This document shows, piece by piece, positions 21,011 to 32,770 of a stretch of 64,000 nucleotides of DNA (its first letter is position 1; the number at the start of each line of letters is the position of its first letter). The notes beneath the pieces were generated by a model, which was given only the letters and a program-made list of their open reading frames with translations, was not told where the DNA came from and ran no database searches. The position numbers and the translations under genes were made by a program. Origin of the DNA: Orobanche coerulescens (Eukaryota > Streptophyta > Magnoliopsida > Lamiales > Orobanchaceae); NCBI GenBank assembly GCA_033398695.1, contig CM065810.1, positions 139,777,215 to 139,841,214 on the forward strand, read 5' to 3'.

Positions 21011-22972
21011 ATTTTATTAAAGTTCCTGTTTTTCAATTTCTGTATTTTGGGAACTTTTTTTGGGGAATTGGGTATTTGAGTTCTTTATCTCCCACGCTAC
21101 ATTGCGGTGGATGAGACTATGAGAGATGATATCACTCTCGTATGTCGAAGTAAACTGTGTGACGGTCCTGGGGGAGTTACGGATAATTGTTGAAAGTCGA
21201 TATTTGTGGTTGTTACATACACCACGGTTTGGGTGCGATCCGAAGTCGCCGTTTTGTCGATTTTAAACCAACAATTGAAAAAAATGAACATTGTCGGTAA
21301 CGGTAAAGTTATGACTTGTTCATGATTAGTCACGAACTTGTGACGTACCAATGGGACAAACATCGATTGCGACGGATATGTCGTGGTTAAAATCGATTTG
21401 TGACGCATTTGTCACGTTGAATTGAGGGACCACCACGTTGGTCTTGACCCAATCCCATATTTGGAAAACTCAATCTTTCATCTTATTAAAATAAAATATT
21501 ACATGTGGGTGTAGTCATGCACCGTTTCCTTGTAGTATGATATATGGAAGAATGTAAGAGTAATTCTCATGAAGTTTAACATGTAAAGCAATGGCATATT
21601 GCGGTAAATACATGAATTCGTTGACCTCGATTATAGTTCGTGTGACTATAGGTCCGAATACTTTTCCAAGTATAAGTAAGGGCATGCGCCTTACACATTT
21701 GACTATGTTTAGTCGATCTTGTTGGATGGTCAAGACGAGTTGGTTATAGTATATTCATCATGTCTCATGGTTCAAAATGCTTAATTATGATGCACCGTGT
21801 TGCATCCACATAACATGGCTATTATGACGTATACTTGCAAATTGAGAAGTAAAATACTTGGTTGATTTGATGCATTTTGGTGGATTTTGTCTACACTTTT
21901 GATCATGACTAGGCGCATCCTCCTTGGTATTTGTTTATGCTTTGAAAGTTCAAATGGAATCAGTGGTTTTTAAATAGCCTTAGCTGTACCGACATTCCTA
22001 CTTTCTCTGCAAGTCTACCAAGTTGGAGTTGCTGAAAGGATCATTAGTCGAGATAAGAAATCGAACACCCTGTTGCGTTTAAACGCACATATGGCTGTCA
22101 TTGCCATATTTCTGTATCAACACTTATGCCATTGGATATGGTCGTAACCTTGTTTTCTCACTAAACTTGGCAAAAACTAAAGCAACCACTTAAAACATGC
22201 ACTGTGATCTGATTTCAATGATCCGTGTGATGCACGACCTATGGATAGAAAAATACGGAAGTCTAGTTTCCAGAACATCTGACCGTTCGTCCATAGCCTT
22301 CCTAACGAGGGAGTTATCGCTATTTTAGTGAACAAAGGTCAAGCTGCGCGGAATTTTATTTCCAGCGATTGTGCTAACTTTTGTCCCAACCAACTTGGTT
22401 CCCACTTAAATTTGCAAGCAGTCTTATGACACACGTTTTTCAACCTCTTTTTGGCCAAATTTGCCACAGATGATGCGATTTTTGGTATGCATTGTACGCT
22501 AAAATGTCATCTTTCAAATGTTGAAAAACAGTTTCATTGGGGAAGCCCAAAATACGCACCTTATAAGAAGGTCGAGCGTGTGCATGGTAGTTTTACACCA
22601 TGATTGTGTCGTAATTTTGCTCCTTAGGCATATAATCTTGTCATGTTATGCACTCAATATGATGGATCATTTTGATCGTATCAGGTATAAAATCTCTATG
22701 TTGTTAGAGTGTTCGCTATGCTCATGTTTATAAAAATTTTGCAAGCGAAATTTAGTATAAAGCTATTTTCAAGGAATACAATATTTTTTGGATTTCGTGT
22801 TATAAATCCATTGTGACTATGATGACTAGTCATCACAATCAATGAGTGGTGCAATGCTCAAGTTGTTGAATGCCGAATGGCGTTTCTAGTCACATATGTT
22901 CCGTAACAATTGAACCATGTTATGACTCGATGATATATATGCCAAAGTGTATCACTCATAGCATTTTTTTTA

Positions 22973-23341
22973 AAGAAGAAAAAGCGTCCAGTGTGGACGG
23001 GGGGTTGAGGCGGGACCCACCAACCTGTAGATAAGAAGAAATCAAGAAATACAAAGTATCAGCCACGAATTATGACCAAAAATGGGCCATAATTCGGGTC
23101 CAAACATCGAAGAAATCTACGGCCCGCTAAAGAAATACAAAGTGCACCACAAACCGTGTGCTAATGTGCGGACCTGTAGACTAAAATAACTCAACTTCGA
23201 ATTATGACAAAAAATAGGCCATAATTCGGAACCTAAAATCTAAAGTGCCTACGGCCTGCTAGATCAATACAAGGTGCACCACTAAAACTGTGGGCTAATG
23301 TGCGAACCAATAGGCAAGCAAGCAATCAATAAAATAAAAAC
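22973..23341 (-). repeat. LINE 3' untranslated region with tandem hairpin units
   Basis: Two ~130 bp units each contain a perfect 9 bp inverted repeat CGAATTATG ... CATAATTCG (23066-23074/23088-23096 and 23198-23206/23220-23228), followed by 'acggcc(c/t)gcta' and 'gtgcacca'. Stem-loops near the LINE 3' end are the usual recognition point for the element's own reverse transcriptase (family knowledge). Confidence 0.65.
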
Positions 23342-26300
23342 CTATCTAAATCTAAAAGACGGATAACCAAGCTGATCCATCCGTATAAGGGAGAGAAGAA
23401 ACGGAGGAGCAGTATCGTAAGTATAAGTCTGAATGCCGAGGGACGACATGCCGAGCTCAGAAAGATAGTTGGCCGGCCTGTTGCCCTCCCGGAAAATGTG
23501 AGTGACTCTGAATTGAATATCTCTGAGAATGTGTCGGATACGCATAAGAGTGTGACGAACCTGTCAAGAGCCCCGATGGCCAGATGATAGCAGGGTCACC
23601 ACAGCAGCAGCATCAAGCTCAATCCAAACATGTCTCGATCTCTGGGAAGCTAGAATCAAACCAATCGCCAATGCCTGGACCTCAGCATCAAAACTCGAAG
23701 ATGCCTGAAAAGAGGAATGGAAAGCAAGAAGGAGCTCTCCGTGGTGATCTCTAATCAGACCTCCCCCACCCGCAATTTGTGTGTCTCTATCGAACGAACC
23801 ATCCGTGTTTAGCTTGATCCAAGGGGTCTCGGGTCGAAGCCAAACCACCGGTACGGGGCGACGAGTCTGAGCGGGGGAAGGTGTAGCTTGCTCGAAACGA
23901 TCAGGCGGCGAGCAACCCGCCCAGAACTCAAATGAAATAAGCCTCGCAGAAGCCAATAAAGCAACATGGCGCTCCACCTGCACAATAACATGAGATGAAA
24001 GAAAAGTAACCGCCCTATGCTTTGCACTATTCCTTTCTGTCCAGATGAACCAAAGGATCAGACAAGGAATAATGAAAGTCGCGTGCCTAAAGTGTGTGCC
24101 GTGTGCGAAAAAACTCAGGAGCTCAAAGATATTCTGAGTATGGGGTAGGGATAAATGTGTCCATGCGCCAAAATACTCCCACACGTCACGAGCCACATCA
24201 CTCTCCAAGAAAAGGTGGGCAATGGTCTCAGTATGGTAGGTCTGGGTAAGGGTATGCGAGCAGCACAAACATCTAGAAGCCAGTGAAACGCCCCTCCTCT
24301 GTAAAATGTCATCAGTCGGTATCCGTCGCATGAGAAGTCGCCAAATAAACACCGAAGTGGTAGGTGTAAGTAAGGCAGTCCAGATGGCCCCGTAAACAAG
24401 ATTAGCCTGACCCCTCACCCTGATGTGAGACCAAGCCGACGACAATGAGAACGCACCCGAAGAGGTAAGAGTCCAGCACATACTATCCGAATCCTCCTCG
24501 GCGATGGGAATCGCGGAGATCTCCTGGATGAATTGAGGGGTAAATCCTAGCTCCTCTCCAACAATAGACTCCAATCTACCCATGTCCTACGTCATCAACC
24601 CATAACTCATGAATCCTAAGATGGGGTCTACCAGTAACCTGATGAAAAGAAGAAATAGGCCTATCCCCAATCCAAGTATCGTCCCAAAAGCTGACCTCCC
24701 CGCAGCCACGACCAAGAGTCCAGCGGATGAACTCCTGAGCCTCAATACCCACTCGGAGGAGACGGCGCCAAGGGTGGTTGGCACGAGCTTTAAGAGCGGT
24801 ACGCATAGGCGTATAGAGGCCAGCAAAGCAGTTTCTGCGGAGCATAAACTGCGCTCACAGAGACGTACCCGCGCGAAGGCGCCACCAGAGCTTATAACTA
24901 AAAGCTCTCGCTATATCCGAAAGGCTCCGAATCCCGATGCCTCCCTCAGAGACTGGACGACAAATCTGCCGCCAACGGACCCAGTGCGTCTTCCTTTTCG
25001 GACCAACAGAACCCCAGAAGTATCTCGCAATGATCTGCTCGAGCTCCTGGATAATGTACTGTGGAGGGTCCAACACCTGAAGCAGGTGTAGAGGAATCGT
25101 GCAGAGAGTGCTCTTAATAATAGTCGAGCGTCCCCCAAAAGCAAGGTGGCGATAGGACCAACCAGAGATCCTATCCAACATCCGTTGCTTCACCCCAGCA
25201 AAGAGCTCTCGTCTCATAAAGCCTTTGTAAAGGGGCACACCAAGATAGGTGATGGGGAGATCGCCTTGGCGAAAATCAGTAAGATCGTGAACTCTCTGAT
25301 GCCAACGAGGCGCATGCTTAGGAGCAAGAATAAAAGTGCTTTTCTGGATACTAACCATTTGGCCCGAAGCCATAGAGTAGTGATCCAGGAGACGCATAAG
25401 ATCAACGAGACCATCATCCACAGCCCGTGTGAATATAATGATGTCATCGGCGTAGGATAGGTGCGAGACGGGGAAAGACCGTCCAGCCGTCCTATACCTC
25501 ATCAAATGATGGTCTCGAATGAATCGGTCCAAGCAGCGCGATAAATAATCAGCGGCAAGCACGAAGAGCGACGGAGAGATAGGGTCGCCCTGACGCAACC
25601 CCAGACTAGAGGCAAAATAGCCGGCCGGACTGCCGTTCACCAAAATGGAGAACGTGCAACTCTTGACACAATGACGGATGAACAAAATTCATCTAGCCGG
25701 GAATCCCATCCTCACCAGGACCTCACGTAAAAACTGCCAGTGAACCCTATCATATGCCTTAGCCATATCAAGCTTCAGTGCAAGGTTCGGGACACCATGA
25801 ATGTCCGCGACGTGGAGGTCGTGAATAAGTTCTTGGGCCAGAAGGATATTATCAGCAATAACCCGCCCGTGAACAATTCCACTCTGGTTCGGAGAGATAA
25901 TCAGAGGGAGGAGAGGAGCAAGCCGAGCATTAAGGATTTTCGTGATAATCTTATTGGTCACATTACACAGACTAATAGACCGGTAATCTGACCAACCGCT
26001 CGGAACAGGCTTCTTCGGGATCAAGACGACCGTAGTCGCCGTGAAAGCCATAGGCATAGGATGACCCTCAAAAAACTCGAGCACAGCCCCCTCCACGTCG
26101 GAAGAGACAATCTCCCAACAATGTTGAAAAAACAAAGACGAGAACCCACAGCCCGTGGCCCGTGAGGATCGATATCAAATACCGCAACACGAATCTCCTG
26201 GGGAGAGGGTGGGACACACAAACTATCAGAATCAAAAGAACAGGGGATAGAGGGAAAACAAGTGTCATCCGGGGGAATGAGAACATCACCATCAGATGTA

Positions 26301-27500
26301 AGCAGAGTCCTAAAGATATTCACAGCGGATGATCGGATGTCCGACTCTACAGCGATCGTCGTACCACCATCCTCAATGCTGTGAATATGCGACTGACAAC
26401 GCTTCTGCTTCGCAAAACCCTGAAAGAACCGGGTGTTGCACTCGCCCTCAGTAACCAACGAATTGCGGCTTTCTGTTTCCAGAAATCTTCCTCCATAGAG
26501 AGACGAAGATGGTACTCAGCACGAAAACGGTGCATAGCGGTTCCATTCTCCGGAGTAGGATCCGAATCATATCGCCGCTCGGCCTCGTCAGCAGCCCTCA
26601 AGGCCACATCCAACTTCGTATGAAGGTTTCCAAAAACAGACCAGTTCCACTGTTTTAGCCCGCGCTTAACCCTAAGGAGTTTGGCCTGTAGGTTACACAT
26701 GCCAGATAATCCAGACGGGGTAAGCCAGACCTCCCTAACAGTGTCCAGGAATGTGTGATGCCGGATCCACATACTCTGGAAACGGAATGACGACTTGTGA
26801 CGAGTCGCGGAGAAGCGACACTGGATAAGAAGGGGCGCATGGTCCGACCGAAGTCTAGGCAGGTGAGTGACGGTAGAAACTGCAAACACGTTCGGCCATG
26901 CTTTATTAAATAAAGCACGATCTAGCCTTTCCCTCAAACCATTGCGCTCCCAAGTGAAAATATCGCCCTCGCAGCCCGCATCAATCAACTCACAGTCAGC
27001 AATAGCCTGTGAGAAGTCTAGAATCTCTGGAGAACGGTCTGTGGTACTACCCTCGCGCTCATGTGAATGCAAGAAGATGTTGAAGTCACCGCTGACTAGC
27101 CACGGCAACCCCTCTACTTCCAAAGCAATCTCACGGAGGGTGTCCCAAAGGGCGTAACGACCAACACGGTTAGTGCTGGCATAGACATAAGTGACATAAA
27201 TCGACTGAGGAAGAAGGGGGGAAGAAATAGAAAGATGGAGGACTTGATCGGTATCCAACAAAACTTGGTGCTGAAAGTGAGGGGAAGAAAAGAACCAAAT
27301 TTTGTTAGACCGATTATAAAGTTCCGACGCAAAACCTAAAGAACGAATATAAAAATCAAAATTAGCATTGGAACTCATGGGTTCTAAAATGCCAATAAAA
27401 GAAAACCTATGAACACGGTTGAGATGTCGAATGCGCTTCGTAGCCGGTGTTAGCTTGGACCACGAGCGTTCCGTGTAAGAATGGGTATCGACATAAACTA
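23342..27500 (-). pseudogene. LINE ORF2: endonuclease, reverse transcriptase, zinc knuckle, RNase H (broken)
   Basis: From about 27500 downward: an apurinic-type endonuclease with 'WLVSGDFNIF', 'RERLDRALF' and 'RSDHAPLL' (to about 26350); reverse transcriptase with 'LKLDMAKAYDRVHW' (about 25740-25780), 'GLRQGDPISPSLF' and the catalytic 'YADDIIIF' (YADD near 25443-25454); an RVT-type zinc region 'CLCCSH...TETIAHLF' (about 24190-24290); and an RNase H domain with 'NTDGSFDRDTQ', 'FDAEVQA' and 'HIFREGN' (23480-23820). In-frame stops interrupt it at about 25689, 24855 and 23564, and frame changes occur near 26455, 26150 and 24583. It could not be translated as one protein. The role was target-primed reverse transcription. 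Confidence 0.85.
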
Positions 27501-27509
27501 ACCAACCAA

Positions 27510-29209
27510 CTAAGACGAAGACCTAGGACGCTGACTGGAGCGGCCCCGTCTCCGAGGTGTATCCTGCCAGGCAGATGTTCCCCCTTTCAAGGGCGATGAA
27601 GATCGCCCCTTCGAGGAGGAGGAGGGTCCGCGAGAAGCTGTTCTTTCTCGTGTGGAAATCGAGGAGTCGGAAGCAGCTTTGCCCCTAGTGGTGACACCAG
27701 GAGCAGCAGTAGAAGACAACAGACGTCTCTTAACCGGGGGCTTCGGTGCCGTCGTAAGAGGCACCATCGCCGAGGAAGAGAGACTGGACTCAGAAATCTC
27801 AAATTGGGTGCGTTTAAGACCACACTCAGTCTGAGATAGATAAGGAAAAGAAGAAGAAGAAGGGGGAGGAGGGGGAGGCTCGTAAACCACCATGGCAAGG
27901 GTCTTAGGCTCTACGATGATCGGATCATCCGTGCAGCCCTCACCGTCATGGCGGGGGGAGGTAGACTCTACGAGTCTAGAAAAATGTGGGACGGTAGAGG
28001 ACTCCGTGTCGTCCTCTAAAACACGCTCAATATCGCTATCTCGACCACCGTCATCGCTACCCAACACGCTATCTTTATTGCCCACGCTAATAATGTCATC
28101 TGTGCCTACTAAATCCTCTTCCTCTCTAGCAGAGGAGTCTAACGATGCAAAGTACGAGTGCTGTCCGGTGGTAGCCGTGCCCTTGGGGATCATCCCCATC
28201 TCTCTAGCTCCTTTTTTGGTAACAACCTGCCAAACGGCAGGCTCCTTCCCTTTAGCGGTCTTAGGAGCAGCCTGAGAGGTATTAGCCTTAGGGGCTTTAG
28301 CAGGGGCTGGTTGCGCCTTCTGTTGTCTAGATGTGACAACAGCAGGCTTCTTACGCTGGGGCGGAGGAGGCCGTTCTTTGTTGCCAACTATGTAGCAACT
28401 GGACGGGTCATGCCCCACATGAGAACAAAGAGAGCAATACAAAGGAACTCTCTCATAGATGATGCGCTGCGTAAGAATGTGATCCTCAAATTCAACTTCA
28501 ATCTCGGACACTCTGGGCGCCAGAAGATCAATCTCGACACACACACGGGCGACTGAAAGTCGTGAATGTGTGGGTCGGGGCATCAACTAAGATGGGATTG
28601 CCAACAGCCTTGACAATCGTGTGTAATGCGCGTGGATGAAATAAATGTAAAGGCAAACCCGGAAGTCTAATCCAAACCGGGCAGATCGAAGTCTCTGTCC
28701 TAACTGAAAAACTAGGTGACCACTTAAAAACACGGGCAGGACATCCAGAAAAATTCCACGTTGATCCTAACCAAATTCGTCTAAAATCCTCATCATTATC
28801 AAACCTAATCGCTATGTGGCAATAATTTAACCAACTCCAGCTAAATTTACCCCTCAGTTTCATATCATTCAAACCCGTAGACATATCTCGAGGGGAAGGG
28901 ATAGCATGCGAGAATTTAAGAATCAAAGTGCGTTCCCATGACGCAGCAAGAGTAATCATATCAGAGGAAGAAAAGGTAACACGCGTTTTCTCATTTACGG
29001 AGGAGAGAGTGCCAAAAGGACTAATCTTAGCTCCGTCGAAATTGAAACTTTTAACTGTCGACCCGGTATGCTAGACTAAACCGGGCTGCTGCGCCGAGCC
29101 AGATGAATTATTGACCATCTGTACGTAGGATTTCGGCTTAGGCGGTTCAGTAGGATTGCGGGTCGGGTCTTGAGTAATGTTGATATGTTGGCCGTTATAA
29201 TCGGTCATG
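27510..29209 (-). pseudogene. LINE ORF1 (RNA-binding, CCHC finger), frameshifted
   Basis: The frame starts near an ATG at 29207-29209 ('MTDYNGQHIN'), passes 'SFNFDGAKISPFGTL' and the DUF4283-like region ('IAIRFDNDEDFRRIW', 'VWIRLPGLPLHLFHPRAL'), then the finger 'CSLCSHVGHDPSSC' (C-X2-C-X4-H-X4-C, about 28390-28440) and a long Ser/Pro/Arg-rich tail ending at 27510. One in-frame stop near 29070 and a one-base shift near 28550 break it. It lies directly upstream of ORF2 with a ~10 nt gap, the normal plant L1 order. Confidence 0.75.
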
Positions 29210-29234
29210 TGAGTCTTTGTGGTTGATTGCGAGA

Positions 29235-30125
29235 TCAAAGCCGCTCGGGGTGGTGGGTTGGGTTGGTTGGTTTCGGCTCAGTGGGCGGCTGGGTTGAATG
29301 GGGCTCGGACGGATGAGTATCAGGTGGGCAGGGCTGTTTATTTAGTTCGGGCTCGGATGATTGGGTTGCGGTTGGGGTATTTGGGTTTTTTGGGTTGCAA
29401 ATATAGTTGTTGGGCTGGGAAATTTGGTTGTTATTAATGGGCCGAAAATATTTGAGTATAGTGTTGGGCTTGGATGATAGGTTGGGCTTGGGGTAAGTAT
29501 TTATGGCCTTGGTGGGAATGGCCTTGGTGAGTAGTGGGCTAATTTCGGTATTGGGTTGGCATGGGATATTGTAACTGAGGGAGTGGGCTGGCAGTATCGT
29601 GGGTTGGGTAGGGTTAATGGACTGGTAGAGTTTAGGTTTTATTTGGGAAGGGCCGGCTTGGTGGGATGGGTTGGAAATTTGAAGTGGGCTAGAAGAGGCA
29701 GCCTGCGGGCCTGGATGAAATTTTAAATTGGGCCAAATAATGGCCGGCCCATTGTGATTAGGAATAAAAGATTCAGGCCTTACCTCAATAAGGTTGGAAT
29801 GGGCTTCTCCACAGGATTCAATTAGCAGACCCATTCGATCGTCACCGTTGGATGGCGGTTGACCCAAAATGGACGGCTCTCCTCCGTCCATTTTGTTGTT
29901 TAAAAGCACCTTTCCTTCCGCCGCAAGGGTTACAGGCGACGAAAGGAACCCTGCACCTAGGGTTTTCATTGGAGGCGGAGAACACAGCATGGCGGCGCCG
30001 GACTGTTGCATGGTTGTCGGACTAGCGTTTCCAGCTGGACTAGACATAGGAATACCCTTGCTATCTGGATTCAACGCGTGAGAAGTAGAAGACGGAGCGG
30101 GTGGCATCATGGAAGGCGACTTCAA
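29235..30125 (-). other. Pro/Ser/Asn-rich ORF upstream of LINE ORF1 (unrecognised)
   Basis: An open frame of 296 codons on the minus strand, rich in Pro, Ser, Asn and Ile, with repeated NP/KP words and no domain I recognise. It stops just before ORF1. Plant L1 elements do not normally have an extra 5' gene, so it may be untranslated leader sequence that is open by composition. Its length without a stop in an otherwise broken element is the only argument for coding. Confidence 0.3.
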
Positions 30126-30856
30126 AGTTTCGGGTTACGACGGAGAAGGTGAGCTGCGATGGTTGATGTTCGGCCTGTCATGGACGACGTCAGTAGCTGC
30201 TTCTGTAGTTTTTTCGGGCGATCGCATCGCCCTTTTTTTTCGCGTCATGTAACTTCAGTCATCGGTGGAGACGGTCGGCGACGAACATAAGTAAGTGATG
30301 GTGGTGTGAGCGGCTTGCTGTGTTGATGTCGGATCTATAACAAGATGGAGGATGCGAGGTCAGAGTCGGCCGGAAAGTGCAGGCGACCGAACGGGCGATT
30401 TACACCTTTAGTGTGTGTAAATCGCTGGACTGTCGGAGCAGGCTGCTGGCGTCGGTTCTGGCTGGAAGTTGCGGGCGAGTGTTCGGGGGGGTGAGGTGTA
30501 GTACCCGTAATTTTTATCCCCGGAAATTTTCTATTTTTGACGGAAGTCTATTTTGACGACTTGCTTGGGACCGTTTCGTCTTCCTGAGAAATGATTAATT
30601 CTATACTTTTTGTCATCCGAGTTCGTTTCGGTATCGCTCGTTGAATTCGTGTTTTTATCGACTTTTTCACGTGGGAGTTCGACTTTGTTAGATCACCATT
30701 AATTTTTGGTAACTCCAAAAATTCTCAATCTTTGCAATATTATAGAGCATCGAGTTAGCTTTCCAATGGTTCAAGCGGTGAGTCAATCGAGTCCTGACGA
30801 GAGAGTTATGGTCGTTTTAACTCACCCGCTCGTTATTGGCCGATCACCGCCGAACT

Positions 30857-31150
30857 CGGCCGTGTCGTCCGACACGGCCGTGCATTTCGTCCGAAATGCC
30901 GGAGTTTCGCCGACCAGACTCGGCCAGTGTCGTCCGACACGGCCCGTCTGCACTCTTCCGGATAAGCCTGGAACGATCGCTGACACGCCCGACCGTGTCC
31001 CAGACACGGCCGAGTCATGCCCGATCGGCCCGTCGGGCGGGTCTGTCGGAAGGCCCTCGCCGCGGCCGTGTCAAGCAGGACACGGCCGAGTCCTGTCGGC
31101 CAATCTGTGCAACACGGCCGTGCCGATCGGCCACGGCCGTGTCCGGCAGC
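30857..31150. repeat. GC-rich palindrome cluster in the solo LTR
   Basis: About ten CGGCCG-based units (GACACGGCC, CACGGCCGTG, GACACGGCCGAG) lie in 290 bp; for example GGCCGTGTCG and GACACGGCC pair around tcc at about 30858-30880. It takes the same relative position (+360) as the CCGCGG cluster of the LTR at 2273. Confidence 0.75.
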
Positions 31151-31790
31151 AGCCAACCCCTATAAAAGGCCCCGCAGACGTTTTTCGGCCATTTTTCACC
31201 TTCTTCTTCTCCTCTTCCGCACTTGGCGTGTTCTAATCTTGAAGCCATGTTGTTTAACAACATATCCATGGAGTTTTGAGGTTCATATCATCAATCATCC
31301 GTTCTATAACATCCTCCGATCTACCGAATCGTGATTTCCTAGAAATCTAATTTTGGGGATTTTGGGTATTTTGTTCGATTTCGTCCGTTTAATCCGATTT
31401 AACTTAGGATTGTGAAGGATTGATGATTATTTAGATGTATTGTATCATTTCCTTGTTATCCCATGGTTGGATCGTATCGATTCGTTGTTTTGGTCGAGTT
31501 CTTGACCGACGCCTTGAAGGTGTCCTAAAATGTCATAGAGGGGTTTTCGGGCGTTCTACGATTATTCTTCCTCGTATGATCGATGATTTATTGAATTTAT
31601 GTTGTTAGGGTCGAATTCTTGTGAAGAACTCGAGTTGAAACCCTTCCGCTCGTTGTCTTCCTCGTGGTTCAAACTTCCTGGCCGAACCGTGTTCTTCGGA
31701 TCTTGGTAACGTTTATTAAGGCAAGTATACATTTATGATTACGTTCTCGACTTTGAAAGTATGAAATATTGATGGTATGATTATTTCTAG

Positions 31791-32045
31791 CCACTCAGGG
31801 CCTATGGTCCTCTCGAGGGTTTCGTAGCCTGCAGTGCGATTCCATGGTTGATATGAACGAACCGTTTCTACGGCATTCATATGAAATAATGTTGGCATGC
31901 TTATTTATATCCACTCACGGACTGACCAGGTCCTCCGAGGGTTTCGTAGCCTCCAGTGCGATTCCATGGATAATATGAATTAACCACTCCGGACGGACCG
32001 ACGGTCCTCCGAGGGTTCCGTAGCCTCAGTGCGGTTCCACGGTAT
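31791..32045 (+). repeat. Three-copy repeat in the solo LTR
   Basis: Blocks beginning 'ccactc(a/c)(g/c)gg' with 'gtcctc(t/c)(c)gagggtt(t/c)cgtagcct' and 'cagtgcg(a/g)ttcca(t/c)gg' start at 31791, 31911 and about 31984. Confidence 0.65.
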
Positions 32046-32770
32046 TCATATATGTATTGATGAGATGCTATGAGATTTAGTTATTAGGAATACTAGTCTT
32101 ACATTGATGAATTGACGGATATTGATGAATTGACGGATTACATTTACTTTATTGTCGAAGTATTATGTTTCATATTGTTATACTTGCACTAGCTATTCGA
32201 CGGCTAACCCCTTTATGGGGAAATACGTTTCATGTATTTCAGTTCCGGAGAGCGGACAGACGCAGTGCGGTCGGCATGAAGATGATGGGCAAGTGTGATA
32301 CTGTGTCTTGTCTCCTGTTATCTCTTTTGGTTTCATCCATTCAGTGTTGTTGTACTGGAATGGATTTTTAAATACTCGAGTATTGTATTTCGCTTTCCTT
32401 GATGTTCCTACTGTGTTGCCGAAGTATTGATTTGTGCAGTGATGTATATGGTTTCATTGTTTATGGTTTCGAATACCATTTGTATCGTCTTTCTTTCTAT
32501 TGTATGTAGACCTTATCGGTCAAGTTTATAGTTCTGCGTATGTTTAGCCTTGTGGGTCCCACGGCGGGGCTCACGGCGCTGTAATATACCCTGAATAACT
32601 TGGGGGTGTTACATGAGGCGGGCCGGATGGTGGGTGAGTTGGCCGGAGAAGATGGCCAGACGGCGGTGCGGTTGGAGGATGAAGTGGCGGCGTGCGTGAA
32701 GGGAGCAAATCGCCCTTGGGTCTAGAGCGATTGGGAGGCGCTTTTGAGCAAATCGCCCTTGATTTGTGAG

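Larger units (their letters stand above)
19538..22963 (+). mobile_element. 5' interior of copia-like element 1 (no intact gene)
   Basis: It begins with a leader homologous to that of copia-like element 2: cgttaaccgttggatc...atttttacag at about 20505-20540 matches 38173-38205. 19640-20260 is clearly richer in GC than the rest and looks like a piece of a plant gene. 20857-21010 is a two-copy tandem block (gagccaaatttattatcccg form). From 21050 on the sequence is decayed with stops in all frames; no Gag or protease motif is recognised. Confidence 0.55.
30497..32613 (+). mobile_element. Solo LTR of the same gypsy family (2117 bp)
   Basis: It starts TGTAGTACCC, ends GGGTGTTACA, and is flanked by the exact 5 bp repeat TGAGG (30492-30496, 32614-32618). 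The first ~340 bp closely follow the LTR at 2273, including 'cgactttttcacgtgggagt' and 'gttagctttccaatggttca'. No internal sequence adjoins it, so it is a product of LTR-LTR recombination. It interrupts the 5' region of the LINE. Confidence 0.9.
22964..32770 (-). mobile_element. LINE (plant L1-type), decayed, minus strand, interrupted by a solo gypsy LTR
   Basis: A short poly(A) (T run 22964-22971 on the plus strand) marks the 3' end. Going upstream on the minus strand come a 3' untranslated region with repeated hairpins, RNase H, zinc-knuckle, RT, endonuclease and an ORF1 with a CCHC finger, then a GC-rich 5' region to about 32770. The 5' end is approximate: GC-rich, repeated 'aaatcgccctt' sequence stops there and AT-rich copia interior resumes; I could not settle a target duplication. 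A solo LTR (30497-32613) with its own duplication sits in the 5' region. Confidence 0.8.

Noticed and set aside
24609..28556. Plus-strand frames across the LINE
   Set aside because: Shadows of minus-strand ORF1 and ORF2, which carry all recognised motifs.
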